Below are positions 9,029-20,165 of a stretch of 64,000 nucleotides of DNA, one piece after another (position 1 is the stretch's first letter; every line of letters begins with the position of its first letter). Where the stretch lies: positions 1,550,001 through 1,614,000 of the forward strand of contig CBDDJJ010000002.1 in the NCBI GenBank assembly GCA_965229625.1. Direction: 5' to 3'. The notes beneath the pieces are model-generated. The model saw nothing but the letters and a program-made list of their open reading frames with translations, was not told where the DNA came from and did no database searches. This DNA is from JANQIO01 sp965229625 (GTDB taxonomy: Bacteria; Pseudomonadota; Gammaproteobacteria; Pseudomonadales; Halieaceae). Position numbers and translations under genes: made by a program.

Positions 9029-10014
9029 TGCCCAGCCAGCGTATAGCCATCAGCTCCGGCGAGCCCGCCGGCATCGGGCCCGACCTGCTGGTACAGTTGG
9101 CCCAGGCACCGCACGCCGATGAGCTGGTAGCCCTGGCTGATCCGGGGCTGCTGGAAGCCCGCGCCCGCCTCCTCAACCTGCCGCTGCAGCTTCGTCCCTA
9201 CGACCACGGTCGCGCGCCGAGACCCCAGGAGGCCGGCAGTCTCACCGTATTGCCCATCGAGCTGGCGAAGCCGGCGGAGCCGGGCCAACTCGACGTGCTT
9301 AATGCTCCCTACGTGCTGGAATTGCTGCGCCAGGGCTGCAGGGGTTGCCTGGCCGGCGACTTCCAGGCGCTGGTGACCGCGCCCGTACAGAAGTCCGTGA
9401 TCAACGAGGCGGGCATTGCCTTTTCAGGCCACACCGAATTCCTGGCAGAAGCCTGCCAGGTGGAGCAGGTCGTCATGCTCCTGGTGGCAGACGCACTGCG
9501 CGTCGCCCTGGCTACCACTCACCTGCCGCTGGCCGCTGTGCCAGCCGCCATCACCCCGCAGCGGCTGGACTCAGTGCTGCGCGTGCTGCACCGGGACCTG
9601 CGCGATCGTTTCAAGTTGTCGGCCCCCAGAATTGCAGTACTGGGGCTCAATCCCCACGCCGGTGAATCCGGGCACCTGGGGCGCGAGGAAATCGAAGTCA
9701 TCACGCCAGTCATCGAGGCGCTGCGCGCCGAGGGCATGGCGCTGGCTGGCCCGCTGCCCGCGGACACCGCATTCACGCCGCGGATACTGGACGCTTGCGA
9801 TGCTGTACTTGCGATGTACCACGACCAGGGCCTGCCGGTACTCAAATACGCGGGCTTCGGCAACGCGGTGAACGTCACCCTGGGGCTACCCATGGTCCGC
9901 ACCTCCGTGGACCACGGCACGGCGCTGAACCTGGCGGGCCGCGGCGGCGCCGACCCCGGCAGCCTGGGTGCGGCCCTGGCACTGGCCGGCGAGCTCGCAA
10001 ACCAGCCCGCGTGA
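9028..10014 (+). CDS. pdxA: 4-hydroxythreonine-4-phosphate dehydrogenase PdxA
   Basis: NAD-dependent oxidation of 4-phosphohydroxy-L-threonine in the DXP-dependent pyridoxal phosphate pathway. The 328-residue protein has SSGEPAGIGPDL at the N-terminus, the substrate/metal segments FSGHTEFLAE and YHDQGLPVLKY, and ends near VRTSVDHGTAL. It lies between surA and rsmA with overlapping stop and start codons on both sides, the conserved surA-pdxA-rsmA-apaH order of gammaproteobacteria. Confidence 0.96.
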   Translation: MPSQRIAISSGEPAGIGPDLLVQLAQAPHADELVALADPGLLEARARLLNLPLQLRPYDHGRAPRPQEAGSLTVLPIELAKPAEPGQLDVLNAPYVLELLRQGCRGCLAGDFQALVTAPVQKSVINEAGIAFSGHTEFLAEACQVEQVVMLLVADALRVALATTHLPLAAVPAAITPQRLDSVLRVLHRDLRDRFKLSAPRIAVLGLNPHAGESGHLGREEIEVITPVIEALRAEGMALAGPLPADTAFTPRILDACDAVLAMYHDQGLPVLKYAGFGNAVNVTLGLPMVRTSVDHGTALNLAGRGGADPGSLGAALALAGELANQPA

Positions 10015-10796
10015 AAACCCACCAGCCACGCAAGCGCTTCGGCCAGAATTTCCTGCACGACCCGGGCATCATTGATCGCATCATCGGCAGCATTGCCGCC
10101 GCGCCCGCCCAGCACCTGGTGGAAATCGGCCCGGGCCAGGGCGCACTGACCGAGGGGCTGCTGGCCAGCGGGGCCCGGCTGGATGCGGTGGAACTGGATC
10201 GCGACCTGGTGCCCGGCCTCCAGGCCCGGTTCGGCAACAACGAGCGCTTTCGCCTGCACGAGGGTGACGCCCTGAAGCTCGATTTCGGCACGCTGGCCGG
10301 GGACACGAAGCTGCGCGTGGTCGGCAATCTGCCCTACAACATTTCGACGCCGCTGATCTTCCACCTGCTGGACTATGCCGAGTGCATCGAGGACATGCAC
10401 TTCATGTTGCAACGGGAAGTGGTCAACCGACTGGCGGCGGAACCCGGCACCAAAGCCTGGGGCAAACTGGGGGTGATGGCCCAGTACCATTGCCACGTGG
10501 AAGCACTATTCGAGGTACCTCCGGGCGCTTTCACCCCACCCCCCCGGGTGGTGTCAGCCATTGTACGACTGCGACCACGACAGCAGGTCGCCGACCCGGA
10601 GCGTGAAAAAGCCCTGCGCCGGGTGGTCAGCGCAGCGTTCTCGCAGCGCAGAAAAACCTTGCGCAATACCTTGCGCGATCTGGTTGACGTGCAACAATTG
10701 GAGCAGCTTGGGATATCCCCAACCGCGAGGGCGGAAACCCTGACCCTGGAACAGTTTCTGGCCATCGCCGACGGTGTGGCAAGGGACAAAGAGTAA
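10011..10796 (+). CDS. rsmA: 16S rRNA (adenine1518/1519-N6)-dimethyltransferase RsmA
   Basis: Dimethylates two adjacent adenines in helix 45 of 16S rRNA, a late 30S maturation step (formerly ksgA). The start is the GTG at 10011 (VKTHQPRKRFGQNFL), overlapping the pdxA stop by four bases; it gives 261 residues, normal for the family. SAM-binding VEIGPGQGALTE and catalytic NLPYNIS are intact. A later longer reading with an upstream start would extend deep into pdxA and is not needed. Confidence 0.95.
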   Translation: MKTHQPRKRFGQNFLHDPGIIDRIIGSIAAAPAQHLVEIGPGQGALTEGLLASGARLDAVELDRDLVPGLQARFGNNERFRLHEGDALKLDFGTLAGDTKLRVVGNLPYNISTPLIFHLLDYAECIEDMHFMLQREVVNRLAAEPGTKAWGKLGVMAQYHCHVEALFEVPPGAFTPPPRVVSAIVRLRPRQQVADPEREKALRRVVSAAFSQRRKTLRNTLRDLVDVQQLEQLGISPTARAETLTLEQFLAIADGVARDKE

Positions 10797-10822
10797 AACA
10801 CAAAGAACAAGATAAAGACTCC

Positions 10823-11626
10823 ATGGCCACATACGCGGTAGGGGACATCCAGGGCTGCCTCGAGCCCCTGAAGTGCCTGCTTAAAAAGGCCAGTTTCAAC
10901 TGGGACCGAGATCGCCTGTGGATGGTAGGCGACCTGGTCAATCGTGGACCGGATTCACTGCGCACCCTGCGCTACGTGTACAAGCGCCGCGACAATATTA
11001 CCTGTGTACTCGGCAATCACGACCTTCACCTGTTGGCCGTAGCCAACGGCCTGCACAAGAAAAGCCGCACCGACACCTTCGACAAGGTGCTCATCGCCCA
11101 TGACCGCGATGAACTGTTGCGCTGGCTACGGCATCGGCCGCTGATTCACACGGAAGACGACTACACCCTGGTACACGCGGGAATACCACATATCTGGTCA
11201 CTGGAGGAAGCCCACGACTACGCGGCCGAAGTCGAGGCGGCATTGCGCGGGCCCGAGTGGCGCAAATTCCTGGCCCGCATGTATGGCAACTCCCCACGAC
11301 GCTGGAATGATGCCCTGGTCGGCTACCCGCGGCTGCGCACCATCACCAACTACCTGACGCGCATGCGCTTCGTGTATGCCAACGGCCAGCTCGACCTGCA
11401 AAGCAAGGGCCTGGTGCCCAATCCCGGCCGCAACGTCGCACCCTGGTTTAGCTATACCCAGCGGGAAACCCGGGGCCAGAACATTATCTTTGGCCACTGG
11501 GCGGCGCTGCAGGGGCAGGCCCAGGGGAAGCACCTGTTCGCTATGGATACCGGTTGCGTGTGGGGCAATGCCCTGTCGATGTTCTGCCTGGACACCGGCG
11601 AGTGGTACAGCTGCGACTGTTCCTGA
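10823..11626 (+). CDS. apaH: Symmetrical bis(5'-nucleosyl)-tetraphosphatase ApaH
   Basis: Hydrolyses Ap4A to two ADP and can remove NpN caps from RNA. The 267-residue calcineurin-type metallophosphoesterase shows the full metal-binding set: YAVGDIQGCLEPL, GDLVNRGPDSL and LGNHDLHLLA, then the later histidines in VHAGIPHIW and FGHWAALQG. It follows rsmA by 26 bases. apaG, found between rsmA and apaH in many relatives, is missing here. Confidence 0.96.
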   Translation: MATYAVGDIQGCLEPLKCLLKKASFNWDRDRLWMVGDLVNRGPDSLRTLRYVYKRRDNITCVLGNHDLHLLAVANGLHKKSRTDTFDKVLIAHDRDELLRWLRHRPLIHTEDDYTLVHAGIPHIWSLEEAHDYAAEVEAALRGPEWRKFLARMYGNSPRRWNDALVGYPRLRTITNYLTRMRFVYANGQLDLQSKGLVPNPGRNVAPWFSYTQRETRGQNIIFGHWAALQGQAQGKHLFAMDTGCVWGNALSMFCLDTGEWYSCDCS

Positions 11627-11639
11627 ATAATCCTCCCGC

Positions 11640-12713
11640 ATGGATACCTATCTCGTAGGCGGCGCGGTTCGCGACCGATTGCTGGGCCTGCCCGTCAGGG
11701 AGCGCGACTGGGTCGTGGTGGGCGCCACGCCGAAGGAGCTGATAGACCAGGGCTTTCGCCAGGTGGGCCGTGACTTCCCGGTATTCCTCCACCCGGACAG
11801 CGCCGAAGAGTATGCGCTGGCGCGCACGGAACGCAAGGCCGGCGCGGGCCACCGCGGCTTCGAAGTCCACAGCGACCCCTCGGTGACCCTGGAAGAAGAC
11901 CTGCGCCGCCGGGACCTGACCGTGAATGCCATTGCCGAGAGCGCGGACGGCACGTTGATCGACCCTTACGGTGGCCGGCGGGACCTGGAAATGCGCACCC
12001 TGCGTCATGTTTCCGATGCCTTTGTTGAGGACCCGCTGCGCGTGCTGCGGGTGGCGCGTTTCGCCGCCTACCTGCATCACCTGGGCTTCCGGGTCGCGCC
12101 AGACACCCTGTCGCTGATGCAAAGCCTCAGCGACAGCGGTGAACTGGGCACCCTGTCGGCGGAGCGAATCTGGAGTGAGACGGCGAGGGCGCTGGAGACG
12201 GACAACCCCACGGTGTTCCTCTCGGTACTGGACGCCTGTGGAGCCGGCACACAGCTGCTCCCGGAACTGGCAGGTGCCGTCGATGCGCACGCGCGTCTGG
12301 CTCGCGCCGCAAGCGCCGGGGCCGATACGGAGCTGCGCTTCGCCGCGCTGTGTTCCGGGCTTGAGGCAGCGGCCGTGGCTTCCCTGTGCCAGCGTCTCAA
12401 TGCGCCAAAGCGTTTCAGCGAACTGGCCGGCCTGTGGGCGTCACTTGAGCAGGCCCTGGCTGATCCCACGGCGCTGGATGCCGCCAGCCGGCTCGACGTA
12501 CTGGAGCGCGCGGATGCGTTTCGGCGCCCGGAGCGCTTCGAACAGCTGCTGGCGCTGCTGGCGATGCTGCAGCCCTCGAGCGATGCGGAGTTCTGGCGCC
12601 GGGCACTCGCCCGCTGCCGTTCCGTGGATGTCGCCGCCCTCGCCGCGGCCGGCGTATCCGGCCGGGAGGTCGGGGAGCGACTGCGAGCGGAGCGGAAAAA
12701 ACTGCTGGGTTAG
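11640..12713 (+). CDS. cca: tRNA nucleotidyltransferase (CCA-adding enzyme), short form
   Basis: Adds or repairs the 3'-terminal CCA of tRNAs. The 357-residue class II enzyme starts with YLVGGAVRDRLLGL and the paired acidic residues in RERDWVVVG, followed by the basic RRRDLTVNAIA and DPLRVLRVARFAA segments. It ends where the E. coli protein continues into an HD phosphohydrolase domain, so this is the shorter type without HD. It lies 13 bases after apaH and overlaps the convergent folK end by four bases. Confidence 0.93.
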   Translation: MDTYLVGGAVRDRLLGLPVRERDWVVVGATPKELIDQGFRQVGRDFPVFLHPDSAEEYALARTERKAGAGHRGFEVHSDPSVTLEEDLRRRDLTVNAIAESADGTLIDPYGGRRDLEMRTLRHVSDAFVEDPLRVLRVARFAAYLHHLGFRVAPDTLSLMQSLSDSGELGTLSAERIWSETARALETDNPTVFLSVLDACGAGTQLLPELAGAVDAHARLARAASAGADTELRFAALCSGLEAAAVASLCQRLNAPKRFSELAGLWASLEQALADPTALDAASRLDVLERADAFRRPERFEQLLALLAMLQPSSDAEFWRRALARCRSVDVAALAAAGVSGREVGERLRAERKKLLG

Positions 12714-13231
12714 ACCGGGATATCAAACGGCAGGCTGCGACCGCGCCAGATAAAACTCACTGGCTCGACGGCCTGCATCCTGCTCGCCAGCCGCTGCCAG
12801 AGCTCAGCAAAACTCTCCCGGCCCCCGGGAAGCAATACGTCCGGCGCCAGCGCTGCCAGAGGGGCCAGCACGTAGGCATTCTCGAGGATCTCTGCCCGCG
12901 GCAGTTCTATGCCGTCGATTTCGCCATGCAGGTCGCCGTAGCAGAGGATATCCAGGTCCAGGGTTCGCGAGCTGAAACGGCTGGCGTTGCGCGGCCGCCC
13001 CAGACGGTATTCCATCTGGCGCAGGAAGCGCGCCAGAGAACCGAGGCCGATGTCGGTTTCCAGCTCCACGACCAGGTTGTAGAAGGCCGGGCCTTCGAAG
13101 CCCTCCGCCGCACTTTCGTAGACCGCGGACAGGCGGCGCAGACCGAAGTCGGCCTGCAGGTTGTCGAGGCCGGTACAGATGTTTTTCTGGCGATCGATAT
13201 TGCTGCCGACGCCCAGGAAAACCCGGGTCAT
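12710..13231 (-). CDS. folK: 2-amino-4-hydroxy-6-hydroxymethyldihydropteridine pyrophosphokinase FolK
   Basis: Transfers pyrophosphate from ATP to 6-hydroxymethyl-dihydropterin in folate synthesis. The 173-residue protein starts TRVFLGVGSNIDRQ and has the family signature around RTLDLDILCYGD with the metal-binding Asp pair, then ELPRAEILENAYVLAPL. It overlaps the upstream folB gene by four bases, so tsaD-folB-folK behaves as one minus-strand unit. Confidence 0.95.
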   Translation of the reverse strand: MTRVFLGVGSNIDRQKNICTGLDNLQADFGLRRLSAVYESAAEGFEGPAFYNLVVELETDIGLGSLARFLRQMEYRLGRPRNASRFSSRTLDLDILCYGDLHGEIDGIELPRAEILENAYVLAPLAALAPDVLLPGGRESFAELWQRLASRMQAVEPVSFIWRGRSLPFDIPV

Positions 13232-13584
13232 GTACGGTGGCCGCGCTCGATCAGGACTCCTACCTCGCGGGCCGTGGTCACGGCACCGGGCTTGCCGACC
13301 TGAAGTCGCAGCCAGTCGATCGCAAACTCCTGCTGCAGCATGGCCGCAGTTTCTTCGGCCAGGGTTTCGAGCAGCCGGTAGCGCCCTTCGCGGACAAAGT
13401 CTCGCACCCGTTCCGCCAGCGCGGAGTAGTCCACGGTCTTGTCGATATCGTCACTGGCGGCCACTGCGGGGATATCCACGCCCACCTCAAGCTGCAGCAC
13501 CAGGCGTTGCGGTACCTCGCGCTCCCAGGGGTGAATGCCAATAATGGCTTCCACCACGAGGTCGTTGAGGTACACCCTGTCCAT
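13228..13584 (-). CDS. folB: Dihydroneopterin aldolase FolB
   Basis: Cleaves or epimerises dihydroneopterin, giving the substrate for FolK encoded next. The 118-residue chain starts MDRVYLNDLVVEAIIGIHPWERE, matching the family N-terminus; a longer frame upstream lies inside tsaD and is not family-like. Conserved segments are IGIHPWE and VDYSALAERV, with the C-terminal LQVGKPGAV around the catalytic Lys. It lies 1 base from the tsaD stop. plsY, which often sits divergently beside folB, is not here. Confidence 0.94.
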   Translation of the reverse strand: MDRVYLNDLVVEAIIGIHPWEREVPQRLVLQLEVGVDIPAVAASDDIDKTVDYSALAERVRDFVREGRYRLLETLAEETAAMLQQEFAIDWLRLQVGKPGAVTTAREVGVLIERGHRT

Positions 13585-13585
13585 C

Positions 13586-14626
13586 TCAGGCGGCCTGGCT
13601 GGCACCGCCCAGGGGGGGCAGTTCGTCCAGAGGCCAGCGCGGTCGCACCGGTGCTTCGACCGGGTCGACTTCTCCGGCCAGCAGGCGCTGGGCACCGGCA
13701 TAGGCGATCATCGCGCCATTGTCGGTGCAGAAGCGCAGGCCCGGGTAGAACACCTGTCCGCCGAGTTTCTCCAGCGCCAGCTTCAGTTGGCGGCGCAGTT
13801 CCTTGTTGGCGCTCACACCGCCGGCAATCACCAGGGTGTTGAGCCCCTCCTGCTCCAGCGCCCGGCGACACTTGATCACCAGGGTATCGACCACCGCCTG
13901 CTGGAAGGCGCAGGCAATGTCAGCGCGAGTCTGCTCATCCACGTTACCGCGGCCGCCGGCTGTTTCCAGCGTGGTCAGGGTATGCGTCTTGAGGCCACTG
14001 AAGCTGAAATCCAGCCCGGGCTTGGTAGTCATCGGCCTGGGAAAATCGAAGCGCGACACATCGCCCGATTCCGCCAGGCGCGCCACATGGGGCCCGCCGG
14101 GATAGGGTTCACCGAGCATCTTCGCTGTCTTGTCGAAGGCCTCTCCGGCGGCGTCGTCCACCGATTCGCCAAGCATCTTGTACTCACCGATCCCGTCCAC
14201 ACGTACCAGCTGGGTGTGACCGCCCGACACCAGCAGCGCGACAAACGGGTATTCCGGGCGCTCTTCCTCGAGCATTGGCGCCAGCAGGTGGCCTTCCATG
14301 TGGTGTACACCCAGCACGGGAACGCCCCAGCCCAGTGCCAGGGAACGCGCCAGCGTGGCGCCCACCATCAGCGCCCCTACCAGGCCAGGGCCCGCGGTGT
14401 AGGCCACTGCGTCGGGCCGCGCACAGTCACCGTCGGCGAGTACTTTCTCCACCAGCGGCAGCGCCTTGCGCACATGGTCACGGGATGCCAGCTCCGGCAC
14501 CACACCCCCATACTCCTGGTGCACCTTGACCTGGCTGTACAGGGCATCTGCCAGCAGGCCCCGCTCGGTGTCATAGAGCGCTATTCCGGTCTCATCGCAG
14601 GAAGTTTCGAGGCCAAGTACACGCAT
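13586..14626 (-). CDS. tsaD: tRNA N6-threonylcarbamoyladenosine transferase TsaD
   Basis: Transfers the threonylcarbamoyl group to A37 of ANN-decoding tRNAs, with TsaB and TsaE. The 346-residue ASKHA-fold protein starts RVLGLETSCDETGIALYD; the metal-binding HHMEGHLLAP, phosphate loops VSGGHTQLVRV and IAGGVSANKELR, and the Asp in DNGAMIAYAG are intact. It is divergent from rpsU, the usual gammaproteobacterial arrangement, and leads into folB. Confidence 0.96.
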   Translation of the reverse strand: MRVLGLETSCDETGIALYDTERGLLADALYSQVKVHQEYGGVVPELASRDHVRKALPLVEKVLADGDCARPDAVAYTAGPGLVGALMVGATLARSLALGWGVPVLGVHHMEGHLLAPMLEEERPEYPFVALLVSGGHTQLVRVDGIGEYKMLGESVDDAAGEAFDKTAKMLGEPYPGGPHVARLAESGDVSRFDFPRPMTTKPGLDFSFSGLKTHTLTTLETAGGRGNVDEQTRADIACAFQQAVVDTLVIKCRRALEQEGLNTLVIAGGVSANKELRRQLKLALEKLGGQVFYPGLRFCTDNGAMIAYAGAQRLLAGEVDPVEAPVRPRWPLDELPPLGGASQAA

Positions 14627-14719
14627 GCGTCGGGCTCCAATTGAAATAGAGGCGGGATAATAATGGACGTCCCGGCCCCAGGCCAGTTTCCGGGGCCGGT
14701 ACGGGGGCTAAAACCGGCT

Positions 14720-14748
14720 TTGCATTCTCCCCGGCTTGGGTATAAAAT
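14720..14748 (+). promoter_or_regulatory. Probable sigma-70 promoter of rpsU
   Basis: TTGCAT (14720-14725), a 17-base spacer and TAAAAT (14743-14748) lie about 70 bases before the rpsU start in the tsaD/rpsU intergenic region. The position fits the macromolecular-synthesis operon promoter; the transcription start is not known. Confidence 0.55.
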
Positions 14749-14820
14749 GCGCGCCCTTTGTGGTTGGAGGCCTTTAAATTCGCGGCCTGCAGCCGAGTTT
14801 ACTGGACAGGTGTTAACTGA

Positions 14821-15036
14821 ATGCCCTCTATCAAGATCAAGGAAAACGAGCCCTTTGATATCGCGCTCCGTCGCTTCAAGCGCTCTTGCGAAAAGGCTGG
14901 CATCCTCGCCGAGGTTCGCAAGCGCGAGCACTACGAGAAGCCGACCACGGTGCGCAAACGCGCCGCAGCGGCTGCCGTGAAGCGCCACGCGAAGAAGATG
15001 TCCCGGGAAAACAAGAAGCGCGTCCGCCTGTACTAG
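14821..15036 (+). CDS. rpsU: 30S ribosomal protein S21
   Basis: Small basic ribosomal protein needed for efficient initiation on leadered mRNA. All 71 residues match the family from PSIKIKENEPFDIALRRFKR to the Arg/Lys-rich tail ending RVRLY. First gene of the rpsU-dnaG-rpoD macromolecular-synthesis operon, here with a yqeY-type gene between rpsU and dnaG. Confidence 0.98.
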   Translation: MPSIKIKENEPFDIALRRFKRSCEKAGILAEVRKREHYEKPTTVRKRAAAAAVKRHAKKMSRENKKRVRLY

Positions 15037-15057
15037 GCGGGCGGCGACCTTGCGCGG

Positions 15058-15513
15058 ATGAGCGCTTCCCCTCTCAAGGACGATATCCAGGCCGCGATGA
15101 AAGCGGCCATGCGGGCCAGGGAAAAAGCCCGTCTCCAGACCATTCGCCTGATCCTGGCGGAATTCAAACGCATCGAAGTGGACGAGCGCATTGAGCTCGA
15201 CGACACCCGCGTGCTGGCGGTGCTCGACAAGATGGTCAAGCAGCGCCGCGACTCGGCCCAGCAGTACACCGACGCGGGCCGCACCGAACTGGCGGACCAG
15301 GAGAACTATGAGATCGGCGTGATCCAGGAGTTCCTGCCCCAGCAGTTATCGGAAGAAGAAATCATCGCTCTGGTGGACGAGGCCATCGCCGGCGTTGACG
15401 CCGAGGGCATGCAGGCCATGGGCCCGGTGATGGGCGTGCTCAAGCCGCAGCTGCAGGGCCGCGCCGACATGGGCAAGGTCAGCGGGCTGGTCAAGCAGCG
15501 CCTACAGGGCTGA
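15058..15513 (+). CDS. GatB/YqeY domain protein
   Basis: A 151-residue YqeY-like protein resembling the C-terminal tail domain of GatB in tRNA-dependent amidotransferase. Recognisable segments are LKDDIQAAMKAAMRA near the start, AEFKRIEVDERI, and MGPVMGVLKPQLQGRADMG near the end. The catalytic GatB domains are absent. It lies 21 bases after rpsU in the conserved rpsU-yqeY-dnaG position; the exact cellular role of the family is not established. Confidence 0.9.
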   Translation: MSASPLKDDIQAAMKAAMRAREKARLQTIRLILAEFKRIEVDERIELDDTRVLAVLDKMVKQRRDSAQQYTDAGRTELADQENYEIGVIQEFLPQQLSEEEIIALVDEAIAGVDAEGMQAMGPVMGVLKPQLQGRADMGKVSGLVKQRLQG

Positions 15514-15661
15514 GCTTTCAGTTCGGGATGCGCAGTCCGGGGCGCGAAGCCCGGGGCGCACAGCCCCCGCCGGTCAGACCGGCTACACTTCCCAGTTGAC
15601 CTTAGTTGTAAACTAGCCCGGATGGGCGCAAATCGATCGCCTTCTCCCGGGTAGCGAGCAC

Positions 15662-17470
15662 ATGGCCGGATTGATCCCACAGTCCTTCATCGACGATCTT
15701 CTCGATCGCGCCGACATCGTCGACGTGATCGACCGCCGTGTGAAACTGAAGAAGAGCGGCAAGAACTACATGGCCTGTTGCCCCTTCCACCAGGAAAAAA
15801 CCCCGTCTTTCAGTGTCAATCCGGAGAAGCAGTTCTACTACTGTTTCGGCTGTGGCGCCGGCGGCAATGCTCTCGGCTTCCTGATGGACTACGAGAACAT
15901 GGAGTTCCCGGCGGCCGTGGAGGCCCTGGCTGACAGCCTGGGCATGAGTGTGCCCCGGGAGCAAGCCGAGCGCCGTGAAGAGCGCGGCCAGCGCGACCTC
16001 TACCCGCTGATGGAAGAGGCGGCGCGCTACTACCAGCGCCAGCTGCGCGAACACCCGCGCAAGGCGACCGCGGTCGACTATCTCAAGGTGCGAGGCCTGA
16101 CCGGGGAGATTGCCAAGCGCTTCGACCTCGGGTTCGCGGCACCTGGCTGGGACAACCTGTTGAAGGCCCTGGGCACCACCGAGGAGCGCAAGCAGCAGCT
16201 CAAACAGGCAGGCATGCTGGTGGAAAACGAGAGCGGGCGTGTCTATGACCGCTTTCGCGACCGGGTGGTATTCCCCATCCGCGACCAGCGCGGACGGGTC
16301 ATCGGCTTCGGGGGCCGGGTACTGGGCGATGACAAGCCCAAGTACCTCAATTCACCCGAGACCCCGATTTTCCAGAAAGGCCGGGAGCTCTACGGGCTCT
16401 ACCAGGCCCGCCAGGCCAACCGCCAGCTGGAGCGCATTATTATCGTCGAAGGCTACATGGACGTGATCGCCCTGGCCCAGCATGGTATCAACAATGCCAC
16501 CGCAACCCTTGGCACTGCCACCGGCCAGGCGCACCTGGAGAAGATCTTCCGGCTCTGCCCCGAAGTCGTGTTCTGCTTTGACGGCGACGAGGCGGGACGC
16601 CAGGCCGCCGGGCGGGCAATGGAAGCCGCCCTGCCCTGCATGCAGGACGGCCGCTCGGCACGCTTCCTGTTTCTGCCTGAGGGTGAAGATCCGGATACCC
16701 TGGTTCGCAGCCAGGGTGCCGAGCACTTCCGTTCGCTGGTCAAGCACGCGGTACCGCTGGATGCGTTCCTGTTTGAAAACCTTTCCGCCACCCTGTCCCT
16801 GGACTCACTGGATGGCAAGGCACGGCTCAGCAAACTGGCGGCCCCGCTGTTGCAGAAGCTGCCCCCAGGGGTCTACCGGGAGCTGATGTTCAAGGAGTTG
16901 GCAGAGCGCACGGGCATGGCAACCGATGCCCTCAGCCAGATCGTCGCGCCGCCGCAGGCACCCGTCGGCGCTGCGCCGGCAACTCCACGGCCGCGACAGC
17001 GACAGCCGCTTGCCCAGGCCCAGGCGGGCCCGGTAGGGCTGGTGCAAATGGCCCTATTCCTGCTGCTACACCAGCCCGCTGTGGCGCGACAGGTGGAGGA
17101 TCTGGAACCGCTGAAAGCCCTGGAAGGCGCTGAAATCGCACTGCTGCTTGAGCTTCTGGAACTGCTGGGCCGGCACCCGGAATCCACCACGCACATGCTG
17201 CTGGGGCACTGGTACGGCACCGAGCAGGGCGAATTGCTCAACCGGCTCGCCAGCCAGGAGCGGCTGATTCCACCGGAAGGCATTGAAAATGAGTTTTTAG
17301 ACACCATGAACAGGCTGCTAAACCACCCGAAAGCCCGGGAATTCGAGGCCCGAGTCGACAAACTGAAACACAGGAACTACGCTGACATCAGCGAGTTGGA
17401 GAAGCTGGAAATCGTCCAGGAATTGCGAGAAAAGCGGCGCCGGGACGAAGAACGCGGCCGAAAGCAGTGA
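15662..17470 (+). CDS. dnaG: DNA primase DnaG
   Basis: Makes RNA primers for replication with the DnaB helicase. The 602-residue protein has the CHC2-type zinc site (Cys40, His43, Cys61, Cys64), then the TOPRIM domain with VEGYMDVIALAQ and the acidic FCFDGDEAGR, and a C-terminal helicase-binding region from about residue 440 onward. The linker is Pro/Ala/Gln-rich (TPRPRQRQPLAQAQ). It follows yqeY after 148 bases and precedes rpoD. Confidence 0.97.
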   Translation: MAGLIPQSFIDDLLDRADIVDVIDRRVKLKKSGKNYMACCPFHQEKTPSFSVNPEKQFYYCFGCGAGGNALGFLMDYENMEFPAAVEALADSLGMSVPREQAERREERGQRDLYPLMEEAARYYQRQLREHPRKATAVDYLKVRGLTGEIAKRFDLGFAAPGWDNLLKALGTTEERKQQLKQAGMLVENESGRVYDRFRDRVVFPIRDQRGRVIGFGGRVLGDDKPKYLNSPETPIFQKGRELYGLYQARQANRQLERIIIVEGYMDVIALAQHGINNATATLGTATGQAHLEKIFRLCPEVVFCFDGDEAGRQAAGRAMEAALPCMQDGRSARFLFLPEGEDPDTLVRSQGAEHFRSLVKHAVPLDAFLFENLSATLSLDSLDGKARLSKLAAPLLQKLPPGVYRELMFKELAERTGMATDALSQIVAPPQAPVGAAPATPRPRQRQPLAQAQAGPVGLVQMALFLLLHQPAVARQVEDLEPLKALEGAEIALLLELLELLGRHPESTTHMLLGHWYGTEQGELLNRLASQERLIPPEGIENEFLDTMNRLLNHPKAREFEARVDKLKHRNYADISELEKLEIVQELREKRRRDEERGRKQ

Positions 17471-17807
17471 GTGAGCAAAAGTGCGCAATGCACCCCAGAG
17501 AGCGTACCTTGAGTGCGCGCCTTGAGAGCGCATTGAGCATGAAGGCCCTGGCAGCCCCAGGACCAGCAAACCCGTCTCATGACTGCCCGGCCAGAAGTCT
17601 GGATAGCATCCCGCAAAACGCCGAGAGACCGCCGGAATACACGGCAAAATAGAACAAAAGCCGTTAATTCCAATTGGCTATTTTATAGCCGATTAATGTG
17701 TTTTCCGGTTATAATGGGCGATTGCATTTTTAATTTGGAATCTGCGGGCGACGCTTTACTACACTTAAAGCTCGCCGGCCAGAACAACTGTTGAAGGTAC
17801 CCGCTGC
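17471..17807 (+). promoter_or_regulatory. dnaG-rpoD intergenic region with rpoD promoter candidate
   Basis: 337 bases without a convincing gene. A consensus -10 hexamer TATAAT lies at 17710-17715, with a small perfect hairpin (GGCTA/TAGCC, 17676-17690) where the -35 region would be; no good -35 hexamer is seen at 16-18 bases. The surroundings are much more A+T rich than neighbouring genes. An internal promoter allowing rpoD to be expressed apart from dnaG is the likely reading. Confidence 0.45.
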
Positions 17808-19625
<1,818 letters not shown>

Positions 19626-19645
19626 GCGAGTACCGGGATAGCTGG

Positions 19646-20143
19646 ATGAGTGAGGAGGCAGCGGTACTCGGCCGGGTTCTGGTCGTGGACGACGACCGCG
19701 GTCTCCTCTCCATCATCCAGGGCATTCTCAGCAAGGACTACGACGTCACCCTGGCCTCCTCCGGGCCTGAGGCACTGGAGGCGCTGGCGAATGGCGGCGC
19801 AGACCTGGTACTGCTCGACATCATGATGCCAGGCATGGACGGCCTGGAAGTCTGCGCCAAACTCAAGGACAACCCGGATACCACTGACCTGCCGGTGATC
19901 TTCCTGACCGGCATGGAAGACGAGGACGCCGAGGAAGCCGCTCTGGACGCCGGCGCCGCGGATTTCATTTCCAAGCCGATCCGGCCGCGCATCCTGGAAT
20001 CCCGGGTGCGTATGCAGATGCAGAATTACCTGTACCTGCAGTTCCTGGAAAAGATGCTGCGCGAGAAGAGCACCACCGTAGAGCGTCTCAGGGCTGAAAC
20101 CGCCTCCCTGCTCAAATCCATCGGCCTCAGCGCCAGCAAGTAG
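19646..20143 (+). CDS. Single-domain response regulator with C-terminal helix
   Basis: A 165-residue protein with a CheY-like receiver domain: acidic VVDDDR near residue 15, phospho-acceptor Asp58 in LVLLDIMMPG, conserved Thr in FLTGMED and Lys in ISKPI. After the receiver (about residue 125) comes a short helical, probably coiled-coil tail (LQFLEKMLREKSTTVERLRAE) and no DNA-binding or enzymatic output domain. It likely signals through protein contact. No sensor kinase is adjacent, so its input is unknown. Confidence 0.85.
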   Translation: MSEEAAVLGRVLVVDDDRGLLSIIQGILSKDYDVTLASSGPEALEALANGGADLVLLDIMMPGMDGLEVCAKLKDNPDTTDLPVIFLTGMEDEDAEEAALDAGAADFISKPIRPRILESRVRMQMQNYLYLQFLEKMLREKSTTVERLRAETASLLKSIGLSASK

Positions 20144-20165
20144 CCCGACCCCCACCGGAGACCCC

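Noticed and set aside
17467..17652. A 61-codon gene directly after dnaG
   Set aside because: Composition is not protein-like, it has no ribosome-binding site of its own and it lies in the region expected to hold the rpoD promoter.
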